Shown: positions 9,132 through 18,118, counted from the stretch's first letter. The stretch: DNA of 36,948 nt from an uncultured Opitutia bacterium (GCA_903940425.1 CAJAKX010000255.1:1-36948), one strand, 5' to 3'. A program made the numbers and translations. The notes: generated from the sequence alone by a model not told the origin.

Positions 9132-9150
9132 GCGGGGTCGCCGACCCCGC
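9132..9150. repeat. Perfect 9-bp palindrome in the rpsE-rplO gap
   Basis: GCGGGGTCG and CGACCCCGC flank a single C. The palindrome lies in the 72-bp gap between rpsE and rplO, exactly where rpmD (L30) would be in many bacteria. It can fold into a very stable hairpin in the mRNA. No U-run follows, so it is more likely a processing or stabilising element, or a dispersed palindrome, than a terminator. Function not shown. Confidence 0.5.
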
Positions 9151-9188
9151 TCCGGTCCCCGCAACGCCGGTCACCCTTCCAGACGCCC

Positions 9189-9635
9189 ATGAAACTCCAC
9201 GAACTTAAGAACGTCCCCGGTGCGGTCCACCGTCGCAAGCGTGTCGGCTGCGGCGAAGGCGGCGGCCATGGCAAGACCTCCGGTCGTGGCGGCAAGGGCC
9301 AGACGGCCCGCAGCGGTGGCTCCATCCGTCCCGGCTTTGAGGGCGGCCAGATGCCGCTTTACCGCAAGCTCCCGCAGCGCGGCTTCAACCGGGCCCGCTT
9401 CCGCGTCGCGTACGAAGTCGTCAACGTCGGCGATCTCGCCCGGCTCGACGCCGCCGTCACCGAGGTGACGCCCGCCGTGCTCGCCGCCGGTGGCTTGGTT
9501 CGCAGGGGTGTGCCGGTCAAGGTGCTGGGCGAAGGCGAGCTCAACCGCGCCCTCAAGATCACCGCCAGCAAGTTCTCCGGCACCGCCAAGGCCAAGATCG
9601 AGAAGGCCGGCGGGCAGGCCATTGTTGCCGCGTAA
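9189..9635 (+). CDS. rplO: 50S ribosomal protein L15
   Basis: 148 residues. MKLHELKNVPGAVHRRKRVG, then GGHGKTSGRGGKGQTARSGG and FEGGQMPLYRKLPQRGF, is the extended Gly/Arg-rich N-terminal arm of L15 that penetrates the 23S rRNA. The C-terminal globular part ends GTAKAKIEKAGGQAIVAA. It is followed 67 bp later by secY, as in the spc operon. Confidence 0.97.
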   Translation: MKLHELKNVPGAVHRRKRVGCGEGGGHGKTSGRGGKGQTARSGGSIRPGFEGGQMPLYRKLPQRGFNRARFRVAYEVVNVGDLARLDAAVTEVTPAVLAAGGLVRRGVPVKVLGEGELNRALKITASKFSGTAKAKIEKAGGQAIVAA

Positions 9636-9702
9636 CGCCCGAATGTGGGGCGCGCCCCCCGCGCCCGTCCTCGTCCCCCGGTTTTCGACCTTTCAACCTC
9701 CC

Positions 9703-11202
9703 ATGCTCTCCGCCTTCACCAACTCGATGAAAATCCCCGAGCTGCGCTCGCGGATTCTCTATACGCTGGCGTTGCTGTTCGTCTCGCGCGTGGGCGCACA
9801 CATTCCGCTGCCCGGCCTCGATCCGAAACCGTTGCAGGACTTTTTCACGTCGCAGGTGGGCAGCACCGGCGGCGCGTTGATGGGTCTCTATAACATGTTC
9901 ACGGGCGGCGCGCTCGTGAAAGGCGCGGTCTGCGCGCTGGGCATCATGCCGTACATCAGCGCCTCGATCATCTTTCAGCTGATGACCGCCGTGGTGCCCA
10001 CCCTCAGCCGCCTGCAGCAGGAGGGCGACGTCGGCCGGCAGAAGCTCACCCAGTACACGCGCTACGCCACGGTGCTCATCTGCGTCATCCAGGGCGCGCT
10101 GCTGATCCTCGCGCTCGAAAATCCCGGCCGCCTCTTCAGCGGCTACGATGTCAATGTCTATGGCGACATCATCCTCATCAACCGGAGCTGGTTCCTGGCG
10201 ACCTCGGTCGTCTTCATGACCGCCGGCACGCTGCTGCTCATGTGGCTCGGCGAGCAGATCACCCAGCGCGGCATCGGCAACGGCGTCTCGCTCCTCATCA
10301 CCATCGGCATTCTCGCCGACATCCCCGGCGCGGCGCAGACGCTCAAGACGCTGATTCTCGCCCCCGTCGGCGTGCAGGCCATCAGCATGCCGCAGCTCCT
10401 CATGATGCTCGTGCTGTTCGTCATCGTCATCGCGGGCATCATCATGATCACCCAGGGACAGCGGAAAATCCCCGTGCAATACGCCAAGCGGGTGGTCGGC
10501 CAGAAGGTCTACGGCGGCCAGAGCTCCTTCCTGCCGCTCAAGGTCAACTACTCGGGCGTCATGCCGGTGATCTTCGCCGCGGCGATCCTGCTCTTCCCGC
10601 AGCAGGTTATTTCCCAGCTCGGCGCCGCCTTTAACCTCAAGTTTCTCAGCGAGTTTGCCGGCAATCTCCTGCGCGGCCACGTGGTGTACTACGCCAGCTA
10701 CACGATTCTCATCCTGTTTTTCAGCTACTTCTGGGTGTCGGTCATGTTCAAGCCGATCCAGATCGCCGACGATCTCAAGAAATACGGCGGTTACATCCCG
10801 GGCGTGCGCCCGGGCGAGCCCACCGCGCAATTCCTCGACTTCATCATGACCCGGCTCACCCTGGCCGGCGCGATTTTCCTGACCGTCATCGCCGTCATGC
10901 CTGACTTTCTGCTGTTCGAGTTCAAGGTGCCGCAGCGCATCGCCTATTTCTTCGGCGGCACCGGCATGCTCATCGTCGTGGGTGTGCTGCTCGACACGAT
11001 GCGGCAGCTGGAGACTTTCTTGCTCCAGCGGCACTACGACGGCTTCCTCCGCAAGGGGCGCATCCGCGCCCGCAGCACCGCCATCGCCTCGGCCATCGGC
11101 GAGGCCGCCGACCTCAAGACCGTCGGCCGGCTCTGGCTCATTCTGGGGCTTATTTTCCTGACTGGCATGGTCTTTTGGTTCATCCGTCACTTTGTTCTTT
11201 AA
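9703..11202 (+). CDS. secY: Preprotein translocase subunit SecY
   Basis: 499 residues, longer than the ~440 of E. coli, with ten predicted membrane segments. Start at ATG 9703 (MLSAFTNSMKIPELRSRILY). The plug and TM2 region (GGALVKGAVCALGIMPYISA), GIGNGVSLLI, RKIPVQYAKRVVG and the cytosolic loop KYGGYIPGVRPGEPTAQ that contacts SecA and ribosomes are all present. The extra length sits partly in the loop around SGYDVNVYGDIILINRS. It forms the protein-conducting channel with SecE/SecG and works with SecA, whose gene ends this window. Confidence 0.97.
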   Translation: MLSAFTNSMKIPELRSRILYTLALLFVSRVGAHIPLPGLDPKPLQDFFTSQVGSTGGALMGLYNMFTGGALVKGAVCALGIMPYISASIIFQLMTAVVPTLSRLQQEGDVGRQKLTQYTRYATVLICVIQGALLILALENPGRLFSGYDVNVYGDIILINRSWFLATSVVFMTAGTLLLMWLGEQITQRGIGNGVSLLITIGILADIPGAAQTLKTLILAPVGVQAISMPQLLMMLVLFVIVIAGIIMITQGQRKIPVQYAKRVVGQKVYGGQSSFLPLKVNYSGVMPVIFAAAILLFPQQVISQLGAAFNLKFLSEFAGNLLRGHVVYYASYTILILFFSYFWVSVMFKPIQIADDLKKYGGYIPGVRPGEPTAQFLDFIMTRLTLAGAIFLTVIAVMPDFLLFEFKVPQRIAYFFGGTGMLIVVGVLLDTMRQLETFLLQRHYDGFLRKGRIRARSTAIASAIGEAADLKTVGRLWLILGLIFLTGMVFWFIRHFVL

Positions 11203-11272
11203 GGCTTTACTTCCCGGGAGATGCGTGTCATTCCCCACACCTTTTCGCTGTCCGGCAGCCTTTGCGGCCGGG

Positions 11273-11686
11273 GTGAAACTACTGTACTTCGGTGCCGCCA
11301 GCCCGCTGCCTGCGGGCTTGGCCGCCGAGGCCCGTTCTTTGAAGATAGAGCACGTCTCTCCTGAAGCGCTTGTGCATCAGGAGATTTGCCGTCGCACGCC
11401 GCTTGGCCGGCAGGCCTTGCAGGCGCGCCAGCACGGCGCCGCCGTGCCCGACCAGACCCTGCTCGCGATCCTGCGCAAGTGGTTCTGGGCGCGCAAACCT
11501 GATGCGGGATTCCTGTTGGAAGGATTCCCGGCTACGCTGCTCCATGCCCGCCTGTTCGATGAATGGCTTGAAGCCCGCGAGGAAGCCCTGACCGGCTGCC
11601 TCTGGGCCGGGCCCGCTGCCAATCCGGCGGTGCTCGAACATTACCGCACGTTGGGACTCCTACTGGAGCCCGACACAGTCCGATGA
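11273..11686 (+). CDS. Degenerate adenylate-kinase-like protein without P-loop or LID
   Basis: 137 residues from GTG 11273; the ORF track's TTG start overlaps the secY end and gives an unlikely N-terminus. It follows the adenylate kinase fold: KLLYFGA as strand 1, then an NMP-binding-like stretch (PLGRQALQARQHGAAVPDQT), then GFLLEGFPATLLHARLFDEW matching the kinase GFLLDGFPRT-Q--LD motif, then HYRTLGLLLEPDT matching the last helix and strand. The Walker A loop GAPGAGKGT is replaced by GAASPLPAG with no lysine, the arginine of FPRT is alanine, and the LID is missing. It occupies the usual adk slot between secY and map and overlaps map by ATGA. It cannot be a normal kinase; its role is unknown. 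Confidence 0.75.
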   Translation: MKLLYFGAASPLPAGLAAEARSLKIEHVSPEALVHQEICRRTPLGRQALQARQHGAAVPDQTLLAILRKWFWARKPDAGFLLEGFPATLLHARLFDEWLEAREEALTGCLWAGPAANPAVLEHYRTLGLLLEPDTVR

Positions 11687-12504
11687 TCCCCATCAAAGAC
11701 CGGGAAGCCATCGTGCGCATGCGCGAGTCGTGTGCCATCGCCGCCGCGGTGCTGCACCGTCTCAAGGCGCTCGTACAGCCGGGCATCAGCACCTATGACC
11801 TCGACCAGGCCGGTCGCGACCTGATCGCCGGTTACGGCGCGCGCAGCGCGGATTATGGTTATCAGATCGGTTCGCGCCGCTTCCCCGCCCACACCTGCCT
11901 CTCGGTCAACGAGGAGGTCGTCCACGGCATCGGCTCCCTCAAGCGCATCCTCCGCGAAGGTGACATCATCTCGCTCGATATCACCGTCGAATACCACGGA
12001 TACATCGGCGACAATGCCATCACCATGCCGGTCGGCGTCATCGCGCCGCGGGTCGCCGAGCTTCTCCAGACCACCGAGGAGGCCCTCCAGGTCGGCATCA
12101 AGCAGGCGCAGGTCGGCCATCGCATCGGCGACATCTCCCATGCCATCCAGACCCTTGTCGAGGCGCGCGGTTTCGGGGTCGTCCGCGACTTGGTCGGTCA
12201 TGGCGTCGGCCGGTCGATGCACGAGGAGCCGCAGATTCCCAACTTCGGCCGCCGCGGCACGGGGGAAAAAATCAAGCCCGGCATGACCCTCGCCATCGAA
12301 CCCATGGTCAATCTCGGAACCTGGCACGTGAAGACGCTCGCCGACGGCTGGACGGTCGTGACCGCCGATGGCCAGCCCTCCGCCCACTTCGAACACACCG
12401 TGCTCACCGCCGAGAAAGGCCCCGAGATTCTCACGATCTCGCGCCCGCTCCCGCCGCCCGTTTTTCCGCCTTCGTCCGTTTCCGCTGCCTCCACTCACAA
12501 TTAA
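11683..12504 (+). CDS. map: Type I methionine aminopeptidase
   Basis: 273 residues. It removes the initiator methionine from nascent proteins. The metal ligands of the pita-bread fold are visible: the two aspartates in SLDITVEYHGYIGDNAI, the histidine in GHGVGRSMHEEPQIPN, and the glutamates in LAIEPMVN and FEHTVLTA. The substrate-proximal HTC in FPAHTCLSVNEEVVHGI is also typical. The C-terminus is a Pro-rich tail of about 20 residues. The start overlaps the preceding stop (ATGA), and rpsM follows after 18 bp; infA and rpmJ, often found here, are not. Confidence 0.96.
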   Translation: MIPIKDREAIVRMRESCAIAAAVLHRLKALVQPGISTYDLDQAGRDLIAGYGARSADYGYQIGSRRFPAHTCLSVNEEVVHGIGSLKRILREGDIISLDITVEYHGYIGDNAITMPVGVIAPRVAELLQTTEEALQVGIKQAQVGHRIGDISHAIQTLVEARGFGVVRDLVGHGVGRSMHEEPQIPNFGRRGTGEKIKPGMTLAIEPMVNLGTWHVKTLADGWTVVTADGQPSAHFEHTVLTAEKGPEILTISRPLPPPVFPPSSVSAASTHN

Positions 12505-12522
12505 CCACCCTCAAATTTTCCC

Positions 12523-12915
12523 ATGCCACGTCTGCTTGGTGTCGACATCCCTCCGAAGAAGAAGATCGCCTTCTCTCTTTGCTACATTTACGGCATCGGT
12601 CCCACGCGGGCCCGCCTCGTCGTCAAGGACGCCGGCCTTGACCCCAACATGCGCGCTGCGGACCTCACCGAGGAGCAGCTCAACAAGATTCTCCACGTCA
12701 TCACGGACCGGAAGTGGAACGTCGAAGGCGACCTCCGTCGTGACATCACCGCCAATCTCAAGCGCCTCCAGGCCATCAACTGCTACCGCGGCGTCCGCCA
12801 TCGCAAGGGCCTGCCCGTCCGCGGCCAGCGCACCAGCACGAACGCGCGCACCCGCAAGGGCCCGCGCAAGACCGTCGGTGTCACCAAGGTAAAAGCTGAA
12901 CCTACCTCCGCTTAA
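12523..12915 (+). CDS. rpsM: 30S ribosomal protein S13
   Basis: 130 residues. [31 protein letters not shown] and [19 protein letters not shown] are characteristic of S13, which bridges the subunits and contacts P-site tRNA. It opens the alpha-type block (S13-S11-S4-RpoA-L17). The C-terminus ([10 protein letters not shown]) is a short variable extension. Confidence 0.97.
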   Translation: MPRLLGVDIPPKKKIAFSLCYIYGIGPTRARLVVKDAGLDPNMRAADLTEEQLNKILHVITDRKWNVEGDLRRDITANLKRLQAINCYRGVRHRKGLPVRGQRTSTNARTRKGPRKTVGVTKVKAEPTSA

Positions 12916-12923
12916 TCCCCGCC

Positions 12924-13625
12924 ATGGCTGAAGAAAAATCCACGCCCGTTCTGAAAAAGGAGAAGGCTCCGAAAAAGGAGGCTGCGCCCGCGCCGGCCGA
13001 GGCTCCCGCCAAGGCGGAGGCCGTCGAAAAGAAACCCGCCAGGGAGAAGGCCCCCAAGGCCTCCGCCGCTGGTGAGCACGGTCGAGCCGCTGGCGACAAG
13101 GGGGCGAAAAAAGACGCTCCCGCCGCGGAAGGTGCCGCGCCGGCCGCCGCGCCAGCCGCTGCCCCCGCGGACAAGCCGGTGGAGATGGTGGGTGGCGTCG
13201 CCAAGCAGCCCACGGCCGAGGAGCTGCTCAAGGAGGAGATGGGCGAGATCAAGGTTCGCAAGGCCAAGGGGGCGAAAAATATCACCACCGGCCTCGCGAA
13301 CATCCTCGCCTCGTTCAACAACACCGTTGTCACCATCACTGACCTCAAGGGCAACGTCATCGCCTGGTCCAGCGCCGGCAAATGCAACTTCCGTGGTTCG
13401 CGCAAGTCGACCGCCTACGCCGCCCAGATCGTCGCCCAGGACGCGGCGCGCAATGCCATGGCGCACGGACTCAAGGACGTGCAGATCCGCGTCAGCGGTC
13501 CCGGTCTGGGCCGTGACTCCGCCATCCGCGCCCTTCAGGCCATCGGCCTCGAAGTCACCTCCCTCGTTGACGTGACCCCCGTGCCGCACAACGGCTGCCG
13601 TCCGCGCAAGCGCCGCCGCGTGTAA
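12924..13625 (+). CDS. rpsK: 30S ribosomal protein S11 with a ~105-residue N-terminal extension
   Basis: 233 residues, about 105 more than the usual ~129. The S11 domain starts near [20 protein letters not shown] and contains [28 protein letters not shown]-like [14 protein letters not shown] and [15 protein letters not shown]. The first ~100 residues are Lys/Ala/Glu/Pro-rich ([20 protein letters not shown] and similar), probably disordered. The frame is open throughout and the only sensible upstream start is ATG 12924, 8 bp after rpsM, so the extension looks real. In the ribosome it would project from the 30S platform near the mRNA exit. Confidence 0.95.
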   Translation: MAEEKSTPVLKKEKAPKKEAAPAPAEAPAKAEAVEKKPAREKAPKASAAGEHGRAAGDKGAKKDAPAAEGAAPAAAPAAAPADKPVEMVGGVAKQPTAEELLKEEMGEIKVRKAKGAKNITTGLANILASFNNTVVTITDLKGNVIAWSSAGKCNFRGSRKSTAYAAQIVAQDAARNAMAHGLKDVQIRVSGPGLGRDSAIRALQAIGLEVTSLVDVTPVPHNGCRPRKRRRV

Positions 13626-13634
13626 GCCGCGCCC

Positions 13635-13648
13635 CGACCATCGACCCT
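13635..13648. repeat. Two heptamer units before rpsD
   Basis: CGACCAT and CGACCCT, followed by a T-run, lie directly before the rpsD ATG. The pattern copies the end of the four-unit array before rplP (4369-4396), where CGACCCT is likewise followed by a T-run. With only two units it would not be called alone; the match to the other locus is what supports it. Confidence 0.45.
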
Positions 13649-13656
13649 TTTTCACC

Positions 13657-14268
13657 ATGGCCCGCTACATCGGTCCCAAAACCCGCATCAGCCGCCGCTT
13701 CGGCCAGTACATCCTTGGCTCCGGCAAGGCGTTTGAACGCCGCAACTTCCCGCCCGGCCAGCATGGCCCCAAGTCGCGCCGCAAAATGTCGGAGTATGCC
13801 GTCGGCCTTTCCGAGAAACAGAAGGCCCGCTACATTTACGGTTTGCTGGAACGGCAGTTCCGCCGCGTTTTCGCGGTCGCCAAGAAGGAACGCGGCGTCA
13901 CCGGCGAGCGGTTCCTGCAGCTCCTCGAGACGCGCCTTGACAGTGTCATTTATCACCTCGGTTTCACCAAGACGCGCGCCGCCGCGCGCCAGTTCGTCAA
14001 CCACGGCCACATCCGGGTGAACGGCCGCAAGGTCGACATCCCCAGTTACAACGTGAAGCCGGGCGATGAGATCGAGGTGAAGCCCGCCGCCTCCTCGCGC
14101 CAGATCGCCACGCGCGGCCTGGAGGAGAACCGCCTCCGCAACGTTCCCGGCTGGCTCTCGCTCAACGCCGAGGCCCTCAAGGCCACCGTCGTCCGCCTGC
14201 CCGTCCGCGACGAGATGGAGCCCACCATCAACGAGCAGCTCATCGTCGAGTACTACAGCCGTTTCTAA
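13657..14268 (+). CDS. rpsD: 30S ribosomal protein S4
   Basis: 203 residues. MARYIGPKTRISRRFGQYI, FPPGQHGPKSRRKMSEYAVG and LLERQFRRVF, followed by an S4 RNA-binding domain (LETRLDSVIYHLGFTKTRAA, HGHIRVNGRKVDIPSYNVKPG), are standard. The N-terminal zinc cysteines of some S4 proteins are absent, so this is the C-minus form. S4 starts 30S assembly and in E. coli represses the alpha operon; no such element is visible here. Confidence 0.97.
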   Translation: MARYIGPKTRISRRFGQYILGSGKAFERRNFPPGQHGPKSRRKMSEYAVGLSEKQKARYIYGLLERQFRRVFAVAKKERGVTGERFLQLLETRLDSVIYHLGFTKTRAAARQFVNHGHIRVNGRKVDIPSYNVKPGDEIEVKPAASSRQIATRGLEENRLRNVPGWLSLNAEALKATVVRLPVRDEMEPTINEQLIVEYYSRF

Positions 14269-14317
14269 CCCTGCCTGCTTCCCATTTTGCGACTTAACCC
14301 TTAAACCTGTCTCCGCC

Positions 14318-15319
14318 ATGCCCAAACGCCTCGGAAAGTTCGAACTGCCCAACAAACTCACCAAGGTTGAGGAAGGCTCCAGCCCGACTTACGCCAAGTT
14401 CATCGCCGAGCCCTTCGAGGCCGGTTACGGTCACACCGTCGGCAATTCCCTCCGCCGCGTGCTCCTGAGCTCCATCGAGGGCGCCGCCATCAGCTCGATC
14501 AAGATCGAGAGCGTGCAGCACGAGTTCCAAAGCATCGACGGCGTGGTCGAGGATGTCACGGACATCGTCCTCAATCTCAAGAAGGTCCTGATCATTTCCC
14601 AGAAGCGGGAACCGGTGCGGCTCATCATCAAGGCCAACCGCGAGGGTCCCGTCACCGCCGCCGACATCCAGCCCGATCCGGCCATCCAGATCGTCAATCC
14701 CGAACAGCTGATCTGCACGCTCGACAAGAACCGCCCGGTCGAAGCCGAGATCGAGATCAAAACCGGCCGCGGCTACTGCCCGGGCGAGAGCAACAAGAAG
14801 GAGGACCAGGCCATCGGCGTCATCCCGATCGATTCGCTCTTCAGCCCGGTGCGCCTCGTCCGTTACACGGTCGAAAACACCCGCGTTGGCCAGATCACCG
14901 ACTATGACAAGCTCATCCTCGAGATCTGGACCGACGGCCGCATCACGCCCGATGACGCCCTCAAGCAGTCCGCCTCGATCCTCAAGCACCACCTCGATGT
15001 GTTCGACCGCGTCAGCGAGGAGCATTATGAGTTCGAGAGTCAGCAGAGCACCGTCAGCGAGGAGGAGAACAAGCTCCGCAAGCTGCTCAACATGTCGGTC
15101 AACGAGATCGAGCTCTCCGTGCGCGCGGCCAACTGCCTGAACAACGCGAACATCACCACGGTCGGCGAACTCGCCATGAAGACCGAGCAGGAGATGCTCA
15201 AGTACCGCAATTTCGGCAAGAAATCGCTCAACGAGATCAAGGAGAAGCTCGAGGCCCTCGGCCTCTCGCTCGGCATGAAGTTCGACGAGCGCCTCCTCGA
15301 CACCAAGAAGGAAATCTGA
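14318..15319 (+). CDS. rpoA: RNA polymerase subunit alpha
   Basis: 333 residues. The N-terminal dimerisation domain includes AEPFEAGYGHTVGNSLRRVL and LLSSIEGAAISSIKIESVQH. The C-terminal domain (from about residue 245: LLNMSVNEIELSVRAANCLN, then TVGELAMKTEQEMLKYRNFG and KKSLNEIKEKLEALGLSLGM) holds the DNA and activator contacts. Length and order are typical. The gap to rplQ is 142 bp, long for this operon, and contains two heptamer arrays. Confidence 0.97.
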   Translation: MPKRLGKFELPNKLTKVEEGSSPTYAKFIAEPFEAGYGHTVGNSLRRVLLSSIEGAAISSIKIESVQHEFQSIDGVVEDVTDIVLNLKKVLIISQKREPVRLIIKANREGPVTAADIQPDPAIQIVNPEQLICTLDKNRPVEAEIEIKTGRGYCPGESNKKEDQAIGVIPIDSLFSPVRLVRYTVENTRVGQITDYDKLILEIWTDGRITPDDALKQSASILKHHLDVFDRVSEEHYEFESQQSTVSEEENKLRKLLNMSVNEIELSVRAANCLNNANITTVGELAMKTEQEMLKYRNFGKKSLNEIKEKLEALGLSLGMKFDERLLDTKKEI

Positions 15320-15329
15320 CCGCTCCGCG

Positions 15330-15343
15330 GCAAACGCCAAACG
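15330..15343. repeat. Two heptamer units after rpoA
   Basis: GCAAACG and CCAAACG follow the rpoA stop by about ten bases, with a diverged third unit (TCAGGTT). Similar units in the opposite orientation (TGCCGTT, TGCCAAG) occur before secA at 35834. The locus is weak alone but fits the window-wide heptamer pattern. Confidence 0.4.
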
Positions 15344-15420
15344 TCAGGTTCCCATACCTTTTACGCTCTAGACCCACACCAGCTCTGAATTAATCCCGCT
15401 TCGCAACTCCCCCTGCTTTT

Positions 15421-15455
15421 CCTTGGGATTTGGAACTTGGAACTTGGAGTTTCTC
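15421..15455. repeat. Heptamer tandem repeat, four to five units, before rplQ
   Basis: CCTTGGG, ATTTGGA, ACTTGGA, ACTTGGA and a diverged GTTTCTC run directly up to the rplQ start at 15462. The GGAG formed by the fourth and fifth units is the only Shine-Dalgarno-like sequence near the start (about 12 nt upstream), so the repeat may supply the ribosome-binding site. Confidence 0.75.
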
Positions 15456-15461
15456 CCCGCA

Positions 15462-15965
15462 ATGCGTCACCTCAAACATCGCCAATCCCTCGGCGTCACC
15501 CGCGAGCATCGCGCGGCCATGCTTTCCAATCTGGCGGCTTCACTCATCCGCCATGGTCGCATCGAGACCACGCTGGTGAAAGCCCGGGTCCTGCGTCCCT
15601 TCATCGAGAAGATCATCACCAAGGCCAAGAAGGCTGCGGCCGCCCCGGAGAAGAAGGACGCCATCCATCTCCGGCGCCACGCGCTGCGCAAGGTGCGCGA
15701 CGAGGATGCCATCACCCTCCTCTTCAACGAGAAGGCCGCCCAGTTTGCCAAGCGTTCCGGCGGTTACACCCGCATCTACAAGCTGGCCCCGCGCCGCGTC
15801 AGCGACGCCGCCGAGATGGCCCTTATCGAGTTCGTCGGCGCCGAGGACCCCGGCTACAAGAAACGCGGCAAGCGCGGTCCGGCCAAAAAGGCCGAGAAGA
15901 CCGAAGCGACCGCGACCGCCGCCCCCGAGACCCCGGGCAAGGCGGAAGAAGAGAAGAAAACCTGA
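15462..15965 (+). CDS. rplQ: 50S ribosomal protein L17 with a C-terminal extension
   Basis: 167 residues, against about 115-130 usual. MRHLKHRQSLGVTREHRAAM, NLAASLIRHGRIETTLVKA and the C-terminal GGYTRIYKLAPRRVSDAAEM are L17. After about residue 130 comes a Lys/Glu/Ala-rich tail (KKAEKTEATATAAPETPGKA). Start chosen at ATG 15462 because it gives the exact family N-terminus; the ORF track's TTG start reads through the heptamer repeat. It ends the ribosomal super-operon. Confidence 0.95.
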   Translation: MRHLKHRQSLGVTREHRAAMLSNLAASLIRHGRIETTLVKARVLRPFIEKIITKAKKAAAAPEKKDAIHLRRHALRKVRDEDAITLLFNEKAAQFAKRSGGYTRIYKLAPRRVSDAAEMALIEFVGAEDPGYKKRGKRGPAKKAEKTEATATAAPETPGKAEEEKKT

Positions 15966-16101
15966 AGCCGGCCCCGTCGCCGGGCATTTTTCCACGCACG
16001 CCGATCTCTTCCGGCGTGTTTTGTTTTCTCCCTTGGCGCCAGCCTGCCTTTGCGTGAGATTGCATCCGCGTTCCGCCCCTGTCTGCTGTCACCCTGCTTC
16101 C

Positions 16102-16326
16102 ATGGACCTCGCCCTCGGTGCCGTCGCCTACTGCCTGCTCGCCCTCGGCTTTTTCTACGGGGTCTGGCTCTATTACGATCGTCGTGATCACGCGCTTTAC
16201 GACACGGAGCGCCGCAAGGTTACCTTCCATTGCATCCGCTGCGGCCAGCTCTACACCGCGAAAGTCGGCACCGAGACCGCCGCCTGCCCCCGCTGCGGCC
16301 ACACCAACGCCCGTTTGAAATTCTAG
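16102..16326 (+). CDS. Small membrane-anchored zinc-ribbon protein
   Basis: 74 residues from ATG 16102. One hydrophobic helix (about residues 4-24, LGAVAYCLLALGFFYGVWLY) is followed by a charged linker (DRRDHALYDTERRKV) and a zinc ribbon with two CxxC pairs, CIRCG and CPRCG, 17 residues apart. The layout suggests a cytoplasmic zinc ribbon held at the inner membrane. No named family is recognised. It lies 136 bp after rplQ and before guaA, and could be co-transcribed or separate. The intact frame, the ordered domains and the TAG stop support a real gene. Confidence 0.7.
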   Translation: MDLALGAVAYCLLALGFFYGVWLYYDRRDHALYDTERRKVTFHCIRCGQLYTAKVGTETAACPRCGHTNARLKF

Positions 16327-16347
16327 GGCCCCATCCGGCCGGTTGGG

Positions 16348-16470
16348 TCAACGATGTGGAAACGCCGCCCGCTGCCGCACCCGGGCGAGATTAGCCCGTA
16401 CCTCGACATAATCGGGTTTGATTTGCAGCGCTTGCTCGTAAGGGGTGACGGCTTCCCGCGTTGACTCCAT
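16348..16470 (-). pseudogene. TPR protein C-terminal remnant (antisense)
   Basis: On the - strand this gap encodes 40 residues from ATG 16470 to a TGA at 16348. The stretch REAVTPYEQALQIKPDYVEV followed by RANLARV matches the second helix of one tetratricopeptide repeat and the start of the next, in the style of TPR/O-GlcNAc-transferase-like proteins (compare the consensus EA---YEQAL--KPDYAEAH-NLA). Upstream the frame continues a little but no longer resembles TPR and runs into the guaA start. It is probably the tail of a lost TPR gene. It is not in the ORF track because it is short. Confidence 0.6.
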
Positions 16471-16517
16471 GTTTATTCGGTGTTGCTTCGCCGCGAACCC
16501 TGCCTGCATAACTTCAC

Positions 16518-18056
<1,539 letters not shown>

Positions 18057-18118
18057 GAGATTTTCCCGTTGCGAACCTTTTGCCCGCCGGCAAGTCTTAC
18101 GTGTTTGCGCGAACTGTC

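Noticed and set aside
9559-11238. A 559-residue - strand ORF antisense to secY
   Set aside because: Its composition (His/Glu/Asp/Arg-rich, no domain) is the usual antisense shadow of a hydrophobic membrane-protein gene in GC-rich DNA; secY is clearly coding.
11192-11272. TTG start for the adenylate-kinase-like gene
   Set aside because: It would add 27 residues without similarity and overlap secY; the GTG at 11273 aligns with the family's first strand.
13072-13575. 167-residue + strand ORF inside rpsK
   Set aside because: Ser/Arg/Pro-rich alternate frame of the GC-rich rpsK gene; not supported by any motif.
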